NCBI RefSeq assembly: GCF_041146395.1
Contig: NC_090996.1
Coordinates: 34,186,738-34,250,737, forward strand
DNA: 64,000 bases
Direction of reading: 5' to 3'
Source of the DNA: Eulemur rufifrons
Taxonomy: Eukaryota > Chordata > Mammalia > Primates > Lemuridae
In this document: in pieces, positions 11,090 through 32,843 of the stretch
Position numbering within the stretch: the first letter of the stretch is position 1
How the letters are laid out: the number at the start of each line of letters is the position of its first letter
Program-made: the position numbers and the translations under genes
The notes under the pieces: model-generated
The model's database searches: none
The model's input: the letters and a program-made list of their open reading frames with translations, nothing else
Told to the model about the DNA's origin: nothing

Positions 11090-13400
11090 TAATTCATTTC
11101 TTTTCTATTTTAGACAAGGATCTGAATAATGAGGAAGTATTATCCCAGATTATCTATAGTGGAATACCTGTGAGAAAAGCATTAGTGTAAATTCCATCTT
11201 AATGTATTCACATCATATAACAAATAAGCTATGTGCTGACTAGTTCTAGTTAACTTTAAGAAGATAAGGATAGATTAGGTTTTCAATTTAATGTTAGGAC
11301 ATACTGCTTTCTTAACTCTGTTATCACCTATTTAGTGCTTATTTCCCTCTTATTGTGGAAGTAACATATTAATTATAGAAAATATATTTAAAAAGATAAA
11401 AAGCTATATAAAAAAATATAAAAAGCAGTCAATTCCATTGAACAATGATATCAATGCCCAGTGATACATAAACCTATAAACCTCCTCTTAACACTTTGGT
11501 GTATATCATATATTTTAAAAATAGGCATATTATATTGTAAATAAAACTTTATATCTTATTGTCTTAACATATTTTATGCTTTGGTATTAATAAGTTGGCA
11601 TTTGTTGCATATATAGGAATGTATACATGTGCTTAGTCTTCAAGTAACCTCCCCCATTTTTAAATATATAAGGAAATAGGGTTAGAGAGGTTAACTTGAC
11701 AAAGGTCACATAAGCAGAGATGAGTTTTAAATTCTATTTAATACCAAAGCTCAGGCTTTTAACCATCATGCTACACTAGTTCTGAGAATTTCCCTCATGT
11801 CATTAAGGTCTCTTCAAAAACCTCGATTAGGATGTACCGTATCAGTTGAACCATTCTCCTATTGAACAAGTATTTGCTTCCTGTTTTTCAAAGTAACTAA
11901 TATGGTGAACACCATTTTGCAGAAAAGTTCAAACTACTACCTTAAGGTAAGTTATTAAAAATTAGACCACCAGGTCAAAGAGAATGAACTTTTAAAAAAT
12001 TTTTGGTACACACTGCTAAATCGTTTTTACATTCCTACCATTAGTTTGAAAGTACCTCTCTCAATGCACCAAGCCCAGCACCGAATATTGTTACGCTATG
12101 CCAATTTTATAACCAAAAGCATGGTATCTTTATGGCTATTCCCCATCTTAGTATGATGGTGAACATTTAAGTTGATATTTGCAAATAACAAGCTTTGTTA
12201 GGATAATTAGTTCTTCCTCATTAGCTTTTAATGTTTTCTTTTTGTATATTTCAGTTTTCTGAAATGCATGTATTCTGTTCCATTGGTCAATACTAGGCAA
12301 CTATAGTATAAAATTAATGACTAAGTGTAGTACTTGTGTCTACTCTTGCTCTAGTACCTTACCATTTTAATCACTGATTAATGTCTGTTTAAATAAAAGG
12401 CAAATGCCCATTTTCCATTTTCAAAAACATACAAGCTATTCTTACCTGTTCTGAGTCAACTTCAGCATAAAATTTATTCAAGCCTCTCCCAGACATCAAC
12501 TGGGACTTTATTCTTAAGTAAAATTAATTTGGGAAGAATTTACATTTGAAAAAATTTTTCTCCATTCAAGTTGTAAATGTAGTTTTCTTTTAATGGAGTC
12601 CTCCTATGTAATTTTTATTGTTATTCCCACGTTTGTTGTTACTGTGAGTGGGATCCTTTTTGATTATAATTAGTTATTGCTGATATTTTACCTTGTAAGT
12701 TAATTCATTAATTATTTTTTTCTATCTTAATTTTATTATCCAGAACTTGTAGAAAAAATAAAATTACATTGCCACGGAGCACCCTTTTTACATTACATTT
12801 AGGCTTGCTTTATGTTTCTTTGTTTTATTCAGTCTGCAGCCTAGTGGAAGCTGGGAGACCTTTAACATCAAGCCGTTTGACATTTTTAGTTTTTTAAGAT
12901 TTGTCCAGAATGGCAGTAAGCTGGGAGTGGGGAGAGGGGAGGGTTGTAAGTATTCCCAGCTTGAAGTATGGCCTCTTTATTCTTTTTCAATGGTAGTAGA
13001 TTCCCAGAATGAATGAGAGTCACACCCATTTTCAAAGTACTCATTGTTTCTGGAAACCTGTTACGGTTCCCTGTACTAGACAATAAGCGAGGTGTTGGAG
13101 ATTCATACCTGAATAGCACAACGAATGGCAACAAACCGCCACTGGTTACGTAAGGGCCGGGCTACAGTGAGTGAGAGGATCCTGTGTGACTTCTGAGCCG
13201 GGCTTTAAAAAAGTTGGGGAGCCCAGTGTCTCTGGTGTGAACATGCATATATCCCAGGGAAGCTGCAAGGTCCCTGGGTGGTAGCCTCAGGGGCTTCTGG
13301 CAGAGAGGAGCAGGAAAGACAGGTCAGGCCAGAATTTCAATGACCTTGGGGGACATCTACAATTTTAGACTGGTCTGGGCCCACATAAGGTCTTAATGGC
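11090..13400. other. TIGD7 downstream intergenic region
   Basis: This AT-rich stretch contains a MIR-like remnant (about 11650-11790) and diverged L1-like sequence, probably antisense (about 11340-11600 and 11940-12300). No gene is supported. Confidence 0.5.
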
Positions 13401-14130
13401 TTACCTCTTGTCAACATGTGTCCCTCCTCACTGTCCCCATCCTGGCCCAGGCCCCATCACCCCAGTCTCGACGCCTGCACCTGCCCCTTTGGTTTCCCTG
13501 CCCTCCTTTCTTGTCCTTGTCCCTTCCATCCTTTCCCCACCCTGTTCCAGGCGGAGCGAATTAAAAGAGCAGGAGCCTCCCACTGCACGTAAACGTAGGT
13601 CCACCTTTTGGGGGTGGCCGCAGGCCTCCTGGGCGTCTCTTTCCGGGTGCCCACCCCTCACCGCACGGCCCCCGCGCCTCCGGCTGGACCGTGAGGGCAG
13701 AATTTCGGTCCAGGCGGACTCGCCACCCCTTCTCCGCTCGGGGCGGGCTGGGAAGAGCGGACCCTGCCAGGCTTGAGGGTCCGGCCACACTGGCGGCCTG
13801 CGGGGGACGCTGCCAGACTCGACCATAGGGTCCCCCCACACCCCCGACCCCGCCGCCAGCCAGAGTGGCCGGAGCGGGTGACGGCGCGGGGAACCCCAGG
13901 GCCACGGGCCGAGGGCGACAGGAGGGCTGTCTGGCCGCCGAGTCGGGAGTTCGAGCCGACGCGGAGCGGAAGGGTGAGCTGCAGGGGCAGCGGACGCGTT
14001 TGCTTTGCGCGAACCTGAGGTCTTTGGTCTGGAAATCACTCCTCAGGATTCGAGCTTCTCCGAGAACCCGGGCAACTCTCTGTCGTTCCGGTTGCTGGAG
14101 CAGGATCCCTAAAGTTAAGTTGGACCCCAT
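13400..14130. promoter_or_regulatory. Orphan CpG island between TIGD7 and ZNF263
   Basis: This is a visibly CpG-rich block with no annotated neighbour promoter: 2.5 kb past the TIGD7 stop and 4.4 kb past the ZNF263 stop. It holds an ETS-like core (gcggaag, near 13965). A minus-strand open frame of 303 codons runs 14472-13561, starting at an ATG in fair context outside the densest part. No domain or homologue is recognised, and its composition follows the GC bias. Most likely it is a CpG-island promoter for a non-coding transcript, or an enhancer. Confidence 0.5.
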
Positions 14131-14610
14131 ACCGGGAGGCCCAAGACAGCAAGGAAGCTTCACCTTGGGAGTGGGGAACTGACACCCACATTCTGGGAAG
14201 GAGTCTTCCTGCTGGAGGGGACGTGGGGACGGAGGGCCAACACAATTCCTCCTTCGGTCCAAAAACACCCCCTGGATTTCAGAAAGATACTTCTTGGTGG
14301 CTTCTCTCCCGGCCCTTTCTGCCTGGAGAAATGTTACTCTCTCCTTGGAGTAGGTTTGGATGCTGTGAGCCACTGGATTTCTGACTCTTCTGAGACATTC
14401 AAGGTGTCTCAGTGACAAATTGAGAGCATTAACTGGAAGACTTGTCAGGATTTTTTTTGTGGTCTGAGCCATTTTTCATCAACCAGTTTGTCATTGTTGA
14501 ATCACGGTGCACCAGTCAGGCAGGATTTTAGCAGCTCTTAGTGAAGATTAGACAATCAGCAGTAAATATCTATCTCCCTTTCAATCTCTCAATAACGGAA
14601 ATCAACTTTC

Positions 14611-14906
14611 TTTTCTTTTTCCTAAAGAGACAGGGTTTCTCTCTGTCACTCAGGCTGGAGTACAGTGGCCCCATCATAGCTCAGTGCAGCCTCCACCTCC
14701 TGGGCTCAAGTGACCCTCCCACCTCAGCCTCCCCAGTAGCTGGGACTACAGGCCACCACCGTTCCGGCTTTTTGTTTGTTTGTTTGTTTGTTTGTAGAGA
14801 CAGAGTCTGTGTTGCCCAGTCCGGCCTCAAACTCCTGGCCTCAAGCTGTCCTCCCACCTCAGCCTCCCAAAGTGCTGGGATTACAGGTGTGAGCCACTGC
14901 GTCTGG
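14611..14906 (-). mobile_element. Older Alu (J-like) with a TTTG microsatellite
   Basis: Reverse-oriented diverged Alu containing a (TTTG)n run near 14767-14794. The flanks gaaatcaacttt and gaagtcaacttt are its target-site duplication. Confidence 0.85.
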
Positions 14907-14909
14907 AAG

Positions 14910-17600
<2,691 letters not shown>

Positions 17601-17604
17601 GATA

Positions 17605-17610
17605 TTTATT
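17605..17610 (-). terminator. ZNF263: Candidate ZNF263 polyadenylation signal
   Basis: TTTATT on the plus strand reads AATAAA on the minus strand, about 880 nt after the ZNF263 stop. I saw no other AATAAA between the stop and this point, so it is the likely 3' end. Confidence 0.5.
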
Positions 17611-18489
17611 ACCATCTGAACATTTCCAATAGGGAAGGACGCAATCCCTAATTTCCCTAGGGAATTCATCTTTCATGAGACTCTTTTGTTCCTCTAGAGC
17701 CAGGAGTAAGACTCCAGAGCTGTTTATCTCTTTTTGACACAGGTAGGGGAAAGTCTCAATCTCTGCAAAGGGTAAACTAATCAGACACTCATTTCCTCTG
17801 CCAATTTCTGCGCTGACCTACAAATTACACCTTATTCTTTCCCTTAGGTGTCTGGTTCCTTTTTGTCTGAGGTCACACGTCACATTTGCATGCGTGATCT
17901 GCCAATGGGCACCCCTGTCAGGCCACTGAGGGGCGTGTGGTGGCCTGACCTAGACTGCCTATGGCTACCCAGCCAGGGCCTTCAGGACAGCTGCAACTCA
18001 CAACCAGTCTCTTGTTGACCCCCAGCTGGTTTCCCAGGAGACTTGGCCCCTCTTCTTTGGTCTCAAGGGCCCCAGGAGTCCAAATGCTCCTGCTGAATGT
18101 CCCAAATAAGAAAGTAGTAACAGAAAGATCACATGGATGCCCAAAGTAGTTGGGATAAACATTGGACACAGTAAGGCACCCAAATCGCACCTTGGCTGAA
18201 TATACCAAGAAGGGTATGTGCACCTTGGGGCAGGATGGCCCTAACAGAATTCCACCCTGAGCAGGTCACCTCAAAGACCTCACTAGTGCAGACAGAACTC
18301 CTTTTTTAGTTGCACGCAAATCCTATGCTGCCTCCGCACCTCCCTCCCAATAAGCCCCCATTTCCTCTTTACGTTATTACCTGACAAATGCAGAGGTCAT
18401 TTGGTTGGCTGGGCAAAGTATCTCAGCTCTGACAACAGGACCTTCTGAATACGCCACCTTATCTGGGGCAAAGAGAAATCCCATTGTTT

Positions 18490-25297
<6,808 letters not shown>

Positions 25298-25299
25298 CG

Positions 25300-26200
25300 T
25301 CAGGCCCCAGAGCGCTCTGGCTCCGAAACCAGCTGCGCCCACCTAGGAAGGCGCACCGGGCCCGGTGTAAGGATGGACGCCGTCGGCAGGAGCCGCGGGC
25401 TCGGGACTCCAAGTCCCAGCCGAGCAGCCCAGCTCCAGCCTGGGCGCAGTCGGCTCCTGGGCCGAGGTCTCAGTCAGTCGCGGGCGCCACTGCGCTGGCC
25501 CCCTGGTCCACCCGCGCCAAGACTTCCCTGAGGCAAGACCAGAACGCCGCGCTCCCCACCGCAGCTGACCCCCGCAAGTCCCAGCTTTCAGCTCCCACAC
25601 CGGAAGTCCCGGCGCGCGAGTTAGGCATCCGCAAGCCAACGGCGCCTGCTTGGGACCAACTTCCGAGTCACGTTTTGCGAAGTCTAGCGCCTATTGGGTC
25701 AGGTCTCACCACAGACTCACCAGCGACCTACGAGAAGGGAAAACAAGCTTGCGAGGGCGGGATGAGCGAGGGGCCAATTGCAGGCGAGGGGCGGGGCCAC
25801 CGGCAGAGCCCTGAGAGCCCTGGGAAGGACGGGGGCGGGGCCGGTAGGTCCAAGAGGAAAAGGAGCCCGAGGCGGTTGTGACCCGCGGACTACCTGGGTA
25901 CAATTCTTCAGGAAGGCTTATTGGAATGCAAATTCCAAAGCCTAGCGACATCCGGTGGGGCCCAGAAATCTGGGTTGTTAATAAACTCCCTCGAGGCAGT
26001 GCCCATATGCCCCTGCGGCCTCGGAGGTTCCGGAAGCCGGGGCGCACCCCGCCACCCCCTCGCCGCCTCAGGGAGGCCGGGGAGCGTGCCACCCCGCAGG
26101 GGCGCGACGCGGCCGTCGGCGCGGGGCCTGCTGGGAGATGCAGTCCGCAGCGCGGCCCCGCGAGCGCGCCTGCGCCCTAGAGCAAGTGCCGCGAGCCCGG
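25300..26200. promoter_or_regulatory. ZNF263: ZNF263 CpG-island promoter
   Basis: A GC- and CpG-rich stretch runs directly upstream of the ZNF263 ATG. It contains an ETS core (accggaagt, 25599-25607), a CCAAT (25774-25778) and two SP1 boxes (near 25787-25797 and 25831-25842). At 26127-26144 is a ZNF143-type motif which, read on the minus strand, is ACTGCATCTCCCAGCAGG, near the consensus ACTACAWYTCCCAGMATGC. The distal motif may mark a second or divergent start. Confidence 0.75.
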
Positions 26201-26432
26201 CGATCTTTATTCCTAAAATGAGTACCCATCCTGAAATCCTCTCTCATTTCTAGCCTAGTAATCTGGTCTGAATAATTTCAGAAACCACCAAAGCTCAGAC
26301 CTCAGGCTTGGGCCCAGTTCTTTGCTCCTTCCCTCCATGAGAGATATTGAAGAGGGTGGAAGGACCAGCTCGGCGCTTAGCCTTTCCTTAGCGTTTGTGA
26401 TCGGTCTGATTACAGCCTCCAAACCCTGGTGT

Positions 26433-26766
26433 GTGTTTGTTTGTTTTTTTGAGACAGAGTCTCACTCTGTTGCCCGGGCTAGAGTTCCGTGGCGTCAGCC
26501 TAGCTCACAGCAACCTCAAACTCCCGGGCTCAAGCGATCCTTCTGCCTCAGCCTCCTGAGTAGCTGGGACAACAGGTGTGCACTACCATGTCTGGCTAAT
26601 TTTTTCTATATATTTTTAGCTGTCCAGACAATTTCTTTATGTTTTTTTAGTAGAAACGGGGTCTCGCTCTTGCTCAGGCTCGTCTCGAACTCCTGAGCTC
26701 AAACCATCCTCCTGCCTCGGCGTCCCAGAGTGCTAGGATTACAGGCGTGGGCCCCTGCGCCCGGCC
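26433..26766 (-). mobile_element. Lemur-type Alu
   Basis: Full-length reverse dimer. The flanks aaaccctgg and aaacccggg may be a decayed target-site duplication. Confidence 0.9.
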
Positions 26767-27567
26767 TAAACCCGGGCATTTTAACTGGGAGCCATCCCAT
26801 CTTTTCCAGTTTGCATTGTCAGGACTTCTCGGAGGTCTAACCGCGTAGCCACACATTTTTTAAGGCTCCTAGAAAATTAAAATAACACAAAAATTGTGAT
26901 ATATTTTAAATATTTTCATTTAACTAGCATCTTCAAGAACACACCTGAATATTTTATTACAAACAACTTCAAAAATCTAAAACTTGAGGATTTTCATAAA
27001 GACAAGACCATACTACCTGATCGTAGGAAGGGCCTCTGCACCCCCACGTTGCATTCTATAGCAACTCTTTAGCCATCTCTCCCTAAGAGGAAGAGGGAGT
27101 GGAGGCCAGCATCGAAGGACTAGAGGCGCCTCACCTTGACCTGGGTGTAGGGAGTACACTTCCACTTCCTTGTCTCCTGGTTTTTAAAATATGATCATAG
27201 ATTCTTTGCCATTCCTCCCATCAAGAAGTGGGGCCTCTGCCTCTTCCCCGTGTTTCTGGGCAACTTGTGACTGCTAACAATGAAATAATGAAATACAGAT
27301 GCTGTGTAACTTCCAAGTTGAGGTCATAAAAGGCCTTGCAGCTTCCATCTTGTTTGCTAGAAGAATTTGCACTTGGAGCCCATGTAAGAAGTCTGGCTAC
27401 CCTGATAGCACCATGCTGGAGAGGACACGTGTAGGCTCTCTGGCGGACAGTCCAGATGTGCCTTTGTTTCTCATAAAATAGAAACAAAAGTCAAGCAGAT
27501 AGATATTGCAATTGATTAATTGTGGGTGATAGTTACGTAAGGTATTTGTTGTGTTCTGTGTATTTGA

Positions 27568-27919
<352 letters not shown>

Positions 27920-28818
27920 CATTTCATTTTTTTTAAATCTCCAAGAAAAGGCATATTAAGCAAGGTTATCTCTGGCTGTTAGTTTGAAACAGGGCTCTAA
28001 CTCCAGCTGCAGGAATGAATCTTTTCAAGGAAAAGGAGAAAGAAGGTTGTGGATTCTGCTGCAGGGAGGTTGAGAAGGAGCACAAGGAGTGGGAGTCTGT
28101 GTACTTGACCTCGGCAGGTCTTCCTGTCAGTCCTGCCTGCTCCGAAGTGCTCAGAGAACTCCTCAGACCCTGGTATTATTTGTCAAGACCTTTCAAGCAG
28201 TCAGCCACTCCCACAGGCCTTCTACTTAAGAACTGTGTGTTTGCTCCTTCCAGAAATTCAGGGTTTGCCAAATTCTCACAGCTCTGTCCTTGTGTTTAAT
28301 GCTCGTTGTTCTTAAGGAGAAGAGTTGGGAAGCAAATTGCTCCAATGGACTGGGATTATTAGTGTGATCTCAGAGCTTCCCCTGGGAAGTAAGCAGATGC
28401 TTTGTAAGATATATATTATTCCCCAAAGTGCCATGTTTTCCGTCCTTAAAACTATTTTGCTCAATGAGGTCCTTGAGCCAAGGACTGGCAGGGCAGGAGT
28501 CAGACCTAGTACAGGCCAAGGCTGCCCACAAAGATGTATCATTCTGGGAGCTGGCTGTAGCAAAGGGGTGAAAGATGTAGGCTCCTCAATTGTCAGAGGG
28601 TCTTCCAACTTAAGAGTCAGAGGAGGGCTCCATGGGGAACAGGAGTCAGCCCTGCAAACAAAGGAGGCAACCTCTTACCTTCAGTCAAGGCTTCTTGCAA
28701 TTCCATGACCTGATTCACACAGCTAACCAGTTACTTTGCCAACAGTCATTTCTGGCAGACAGGGATCAAGGAGACACTTCTGGAAGCTACTGGTGCTGGA
28801 ACAGTTACCCACAATCTA

Positions 28819-28990
28819 GACCAGTGGTTCTCAGCCTTGGTCAACATTAGAATCAGCTCTGGACCTTTTAAAAATCCTGATGGCTTGGTACCACACCCTT
28901 TAGAGAGTCTGATGTATTTGGTCTGGGCTTCAGGATGTTTTAAAGCTTCCCAGGTAATTCCAATATGCACCCAAAGTTGAAAGCCAGTGA
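28819..28990. mobile_element. MER5-like (hAT-Charlie) DNA element
   Basis: It begins ccagtggttctcagcc and contains aatcagctctggacctttt, both typical of MER5A. It ends near gccagtga. Confidence 0.65.
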
Positions 28991-29195
28991 CCTACATATT
29001 AATTTGAGGAATGGCATAAGAAACTTGGAAGAAAGCAACAGGCCTGGTAGAGGATTTCCAAAGAGGTGGTATATTTTTAATGACTGGTAAAAGAAATGAA
29101 AGATGGTGTGCTCTATTTCAACGAAGGTTATTATAATCATAGGTCAGGTTGGATTTCTTGTTAAAAGTCTTCATTTTAACATTAGACAAGAAGTC

Positions 29196-29515
29196 TGGGC
29201 TGGGCATGGTGGCTTATACCTGTAATCTTAGCACTCTAGGAGGCCAAGGCAGGAGGATCACTTGAGCTCAGGAGTTCAAGACCAGCCTGAGTAAGAGTGA
29301 GACCCTGTGTCTACTAAAAATAGAAAAAAAAATTAGCCAGCTGTGGTGGTGCACACCTGTAGTCCTAGCTACTCAGGAGGCTGAGGCAGGAGGATCATTT
29401 GAGCACAGGAGCTTAAGGTTGCAGTGAGCTATGATGACGCCACTGCACTCTATCCCAGGTCACAGAGTGAGACCCTGTCTCAAAAAACAAAAAAAAAGAA
29501 AGAAAGAAAGAAAGA
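29196..29515 (+). mobile_element. Alu with a (GAAA)n tail
   Basis: Forward dimer whose A tail has become a short gaaa microsatellite (29497-29515). Confidence 0.9.
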
Positions 29516-30239
29516 GCGAGCCCCTCAGACCACCATGCAGATGAATACAGTCTTGTTATGTTTACCTGAAGACAGCAGTCTTGACGAGTAGGACTTAAAC
29601 GGAATATTGGAACTAGAAAAACAGACCATCTAGCTGGGTGTTCCAAACTTTTTATGGGCTGCAATACACTTGGGTCAAAGGAAATCCTTCTTGAAGTTCC
29701 AACACATAAAAGTTAAATAGTGTCTTCTCTAATTAGTGCAGCGGTCTATGCCTAGAAGTCCCTACTAGGTAATCCCAGGTGGACTTCAGGAAGTCCATGA
29801 GCCCCCTGAAATAAATTGAAGATGCGCCGTTTTCTGAGCCAAGCCATTATCTCTATGATTCATAGAATTTTGCTAGATTTTTTTCAAAAGGAATCATTAA
29901 ACAAAGACGTTTAAGAACTTATACTAACTCTAAGGTTCCAAGGGGACAGAGTTTGAAAACCTTGCTCTAGCCCCAGACTCTGCTTCGTTTATAAAATGAG
30001 AAAACGGCAGTGTCATTGTTGGGATGATCTGTGTCATAACTGGAAATTACCATTCACTCCCCTCTCTCCACCCTAGAAATTGAACTCTGGGGCAGGGATC
30101 TTTCTTGTGGTCCCCATCCTCTGCACCTAGCACAGTGAGTGGGACACAGGGGGCACTCGGTAAATACTCGCTGTAAACGTGAGCGAAGGAAGTCAACCGA
30201 CTGATATAAGGCGGAGGGACTTTGGGGTCAACGGGGTGT

Positions 30240-30850
30240 CCTAGACATCCCTCCCTGTGAGCCCCTGGCCGCCCAGGTGCACGCCGACTCTACTTCCCGG
30301 CGCTGTGCCCAGGATACCAGCAACTGCAGCGGCTCTTTCCCCGCGCCGGGCCCTGTGACGAGCAGCAGCTATAGGCTGTGGGGGCTGCCAATCAGATAAA
30401 CGACGCCGCGGCCCAGCGACCTCTGCGAGACGCAGGCGTCCGTTCTTCCGCCCTCCAATTGGTTCCGCGTGCTCCCGGGGTTGTCTGGGAGATGTGGTTC
30501 CGAAGCCCGCCCGCGCCTGTCTGTGCGTGGCCCCGGGCTCTGGAAGTCCGGCCCGGGATGGGTTGTGTCTCTTTGCAGCCGCAGGCCCGGCCTCCCTCCC
30601 TCCTCAGGCTCGCGGGACCCGGCGGGTCGGCTGTTGCTTGACCCCAGGGCCTGCCTGCGTCTCGGACCCTCAGCCGGCGCTTCCTCTTATCCTCAGGCTG
30701 CTCTTCTGCACCGCTCTTCCCGGGCGGCTTCCCCGAGTCGCGCCGGCCTCTGCTCGGGCTCGGGAGTGCAGGCGGGAGGCCGTCCTGGAGGTGGCGCCTG
30801 TGCCGGCGCGGGACCTGCTGTCCATGTCCACAGACACTGGAGGACGAAGC
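30240..30850. promoter_or_regulatory. CpG-island promoter between ZNF263 and MEFV, probably of a non-coding transcript
   Basis: This CpG-rich block carries two CCAAT boxes (30388-30392 in gccaatcag; 30455-30459) and a ZNF143-type motif at 30481-30500 (minus strand ACCACATCTCCCAGACAA). That spacing is typical of a real TATA-less promoter. No convincing protein gene starts here; the open frames (for example 30469-31050) are GC-driven. From memory, human has a long non-coding RNA (LINC00921) in this interval, but I cannot confirm the correspondence. Confidence 0.6.
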
Positions 30851-31270
30851 TGGTGGTTACTTCCGCGGTGCCAGGCTCTTTTGCGTATATGATCTCTTTG
30901 AATTCCCCAGACAACCCGTTTGACAGGAAACGGAAGCTCAGAAAAATCGGATATCTTGTCCACGTCACACAGCTTCTGTCTTTGAATCCCCTGTTTCCCA
31001 CCACTTCGTGCAGCTTTCAGACTCATGAACAAGCAGCTTCAAAACAGTGATGTGTGGGAAGGACCGGGGAGGGGCCATTGGGGAGCCCCTTAGAGGACGG
31101 GATTCAGTAAACCGAACCTCAAAGGGAACAGTTGCTTTCCAGGCACAAAACAGCTGGGTTTTGTTATTTTTCTGCCTCATTCACTGGCCTGTAAGCCCTT
31201 TGGCGGTCAGAGACTGAATGCCCAGAGCTTGGCTGGTAGTCAGGTCCCTGTGAATATTGGTAGGACAAAA

Positions 31271-31408
31271 TTTTATTTTATTTATTTTTTAGAGATGAGG
31301 GTCTCACTATGTTGCCCAGGCTGGACTCAAACTCCTGTCCTCAAGAGAGCTTCCTGCCTCAGCCTCCAAGGGTGCTGGGATAACAGGCATGAGCCACCAG
31401 GCCTGGCT
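31271..31408 (-). mobile_element. Alu-related monomer
   Basis: A single reverse arm between two copies of acaaaatttt, so it inserted as a monomer. Confidence 0.8.
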
Positions 31409-31513
31409 GTTACAAAATTTTTAAACAAAGGAAAAGTTGAGAGAGTAAAAATGAACACCCCCTTACCCTGTACCTAGATTTAATAGAATAAATCGTGTGT
31501 ATCACACTTTGTA

Positions 31514-31786
31514 GTTTATAAAGCCTGTTGCTTAATGTTACCATATTGCAAATGAAGCTCTCATTGGTGAGTGGTGTGGGGATTTATTCTGGGTCTCATG
31601 ACTGCAGCCCCTTGTCAGGATCAAGGGCACCGACTGCATCCTACTTTGGGAAGCTGGCTTTCCCTCCATTTCCATCCTGCTCAGGAGGGGCCCTCAGAAA
31701 GCACAGTTACGATGTGTTTCTCAGTGAGAAGGGGCCTGAGCAGCAGATCTCATTGATCTGAGCTGGGATAGGCAGGTGGGTTGGCC
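31514..31786 (+). repeat. Left arm of a 273-bp inverted duplication
   Basis: This matches the reverse complement of 32545-32817 over 273 bp without gaps. I count four mismatches. The outer end is gtttataaagcct and the inner end is ggcaggtgggttggcc. Its open frame (31528-31761) has no domain and exists only because the copy is duplicated. Confidence 0.95.
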
Positions 31787-31799
31787 AAAGTTGGGAATT

Positions 31800-32540
31800 A
31801 TATCTTTCAGAAGCTCCCTGTTGCCTGCAGGGTTCAACACTAACTCCCTTAAGGTAACATCAAGGCCCTTTTCTATAATCTGGCACACACACACACAAAA
31901 AAAAACTCCACAAAAACCAGGTGTCCTTGAGGCCTCTTCACACCCCCCAATATCCAATCCATCCACACTATGTCAGCCCTGACTTCAGATTACCAGAGTC
32001 TGAGCCCTCTGCCTCCACGCTGGTTCGAGGCCCTGAAACCCCTGTCCCACACTGTGGCAGTGGACTGCTTTCTCCTCTTCCTGCTTCCGCCTTTTTCTCC
32101 TCTACTGTCTCTTCTTCCTACAGAAGCCAGAGTTTTTCTTTTAAAGTATAAGTCTGATCTTGCCACTACTCTGCTGGGACTCTTCAGTGTCCCCTCATCT
32201 CAGAGTAAGAGCCATGCCCTCCCTGTGGCCAGGAGGCCCTACTTGATCTGGCCTCCAGCTCCCTCTCTAACCCCTCAATCCACTCCCCTCCGCCTCTGGT
32301 CTAGCCACTTCTCTTCCTCAAACACTAAATACATGGCTACTCCAGGGCCTTTGCACACACTCCGTAAGTAGGTGAAGATTGTTCATCCCCCAAATAAATG
32401 CCTGGCTTACTCCCCCTCTTCCTTTGAGTCTCTGTTTAAGCACAAAAGCCTTCTTCAACTGTCCTGTTAAAATACCAAACCAGTCCCTGGCACTCACTGA
32501 CCCCCTTATCCTGCTGTGATGTTTTTTGCAACTTCCTTAT
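31800..32540 (+). repeat. L2 (LINE2) fragment between the inverted arms
   Basis: L2 3'-end words such as ggccctacttgatctggcc, actccagggcctttgcacac and aagccttcttcaactgtcc occur in order on the plus strand. Confidence 0.7.
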
Positions 32541-32544
32541 CCCA

Positions 32545-32817
32545 GGCCAACCTACCTGCCTATCCCAGCTCAGATCAATGAGATCTGCTGCTCAGGCCCC
32601 TTCTCACTGAGAAACACATCGTAACGGTGCTTTCTGAGGGCCCCTCCTGAGCAGGATGGAAATGGAGGGAAAGCCAGCTTCCCAAAGTAGGATGCAGTCG
32701 GTGCCCTTGATCCTGACAAGGGGCTGCAGTCATGAGACCCAGAATAAATCCCCACACCACTCACCAATGAGACCTTCATTTGCAATATGGTAACATTAAG
32801 CAAGAGGCTTTATAAAC
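32545..32817 (-). repeat. Right arm of a 273-bp inverted duplication
   Basis: Inverted copy of 31514-31786. It appears to split the L2 element, whose tail resumes at about 32844. The outer junction overlaps a perfect 12-bp snap-back (aaacatgcataa / ttatgcatgttt, 32814-32825 and 32832-32843). Confidence 0.95.
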
Positions 32818-32843
32818 ATGCATAACAAGCATTATGCATGTTT

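Noticed and set aside
25298..25342. In-frame extension upstream of the ZNF263 ATG
   Set aside because: It starts at GTG, not [13 protein letters not shown] at 25297 matches the human start.
30469..31050. Overlapping open frames of 100-190 codons in the 30-kb island
   Set aside because: Several frames on both strands are open at once, as expected of CpG-rich DNA. None shows a domain or a splice-supported continuation.
32020..32040. ggttcgagg tested as a tRNA B box
   Set aside because: It lies in L2 sequence. No cloverleaf, A box or terminator is found nearby.
31528..32803. Two near-identical 77-codon peptides tested as a duplicated gene
   Set aside because: They are the same frame in the two arms of the inverted repeat, with no domain or start context, so the DNA duplication explains them.
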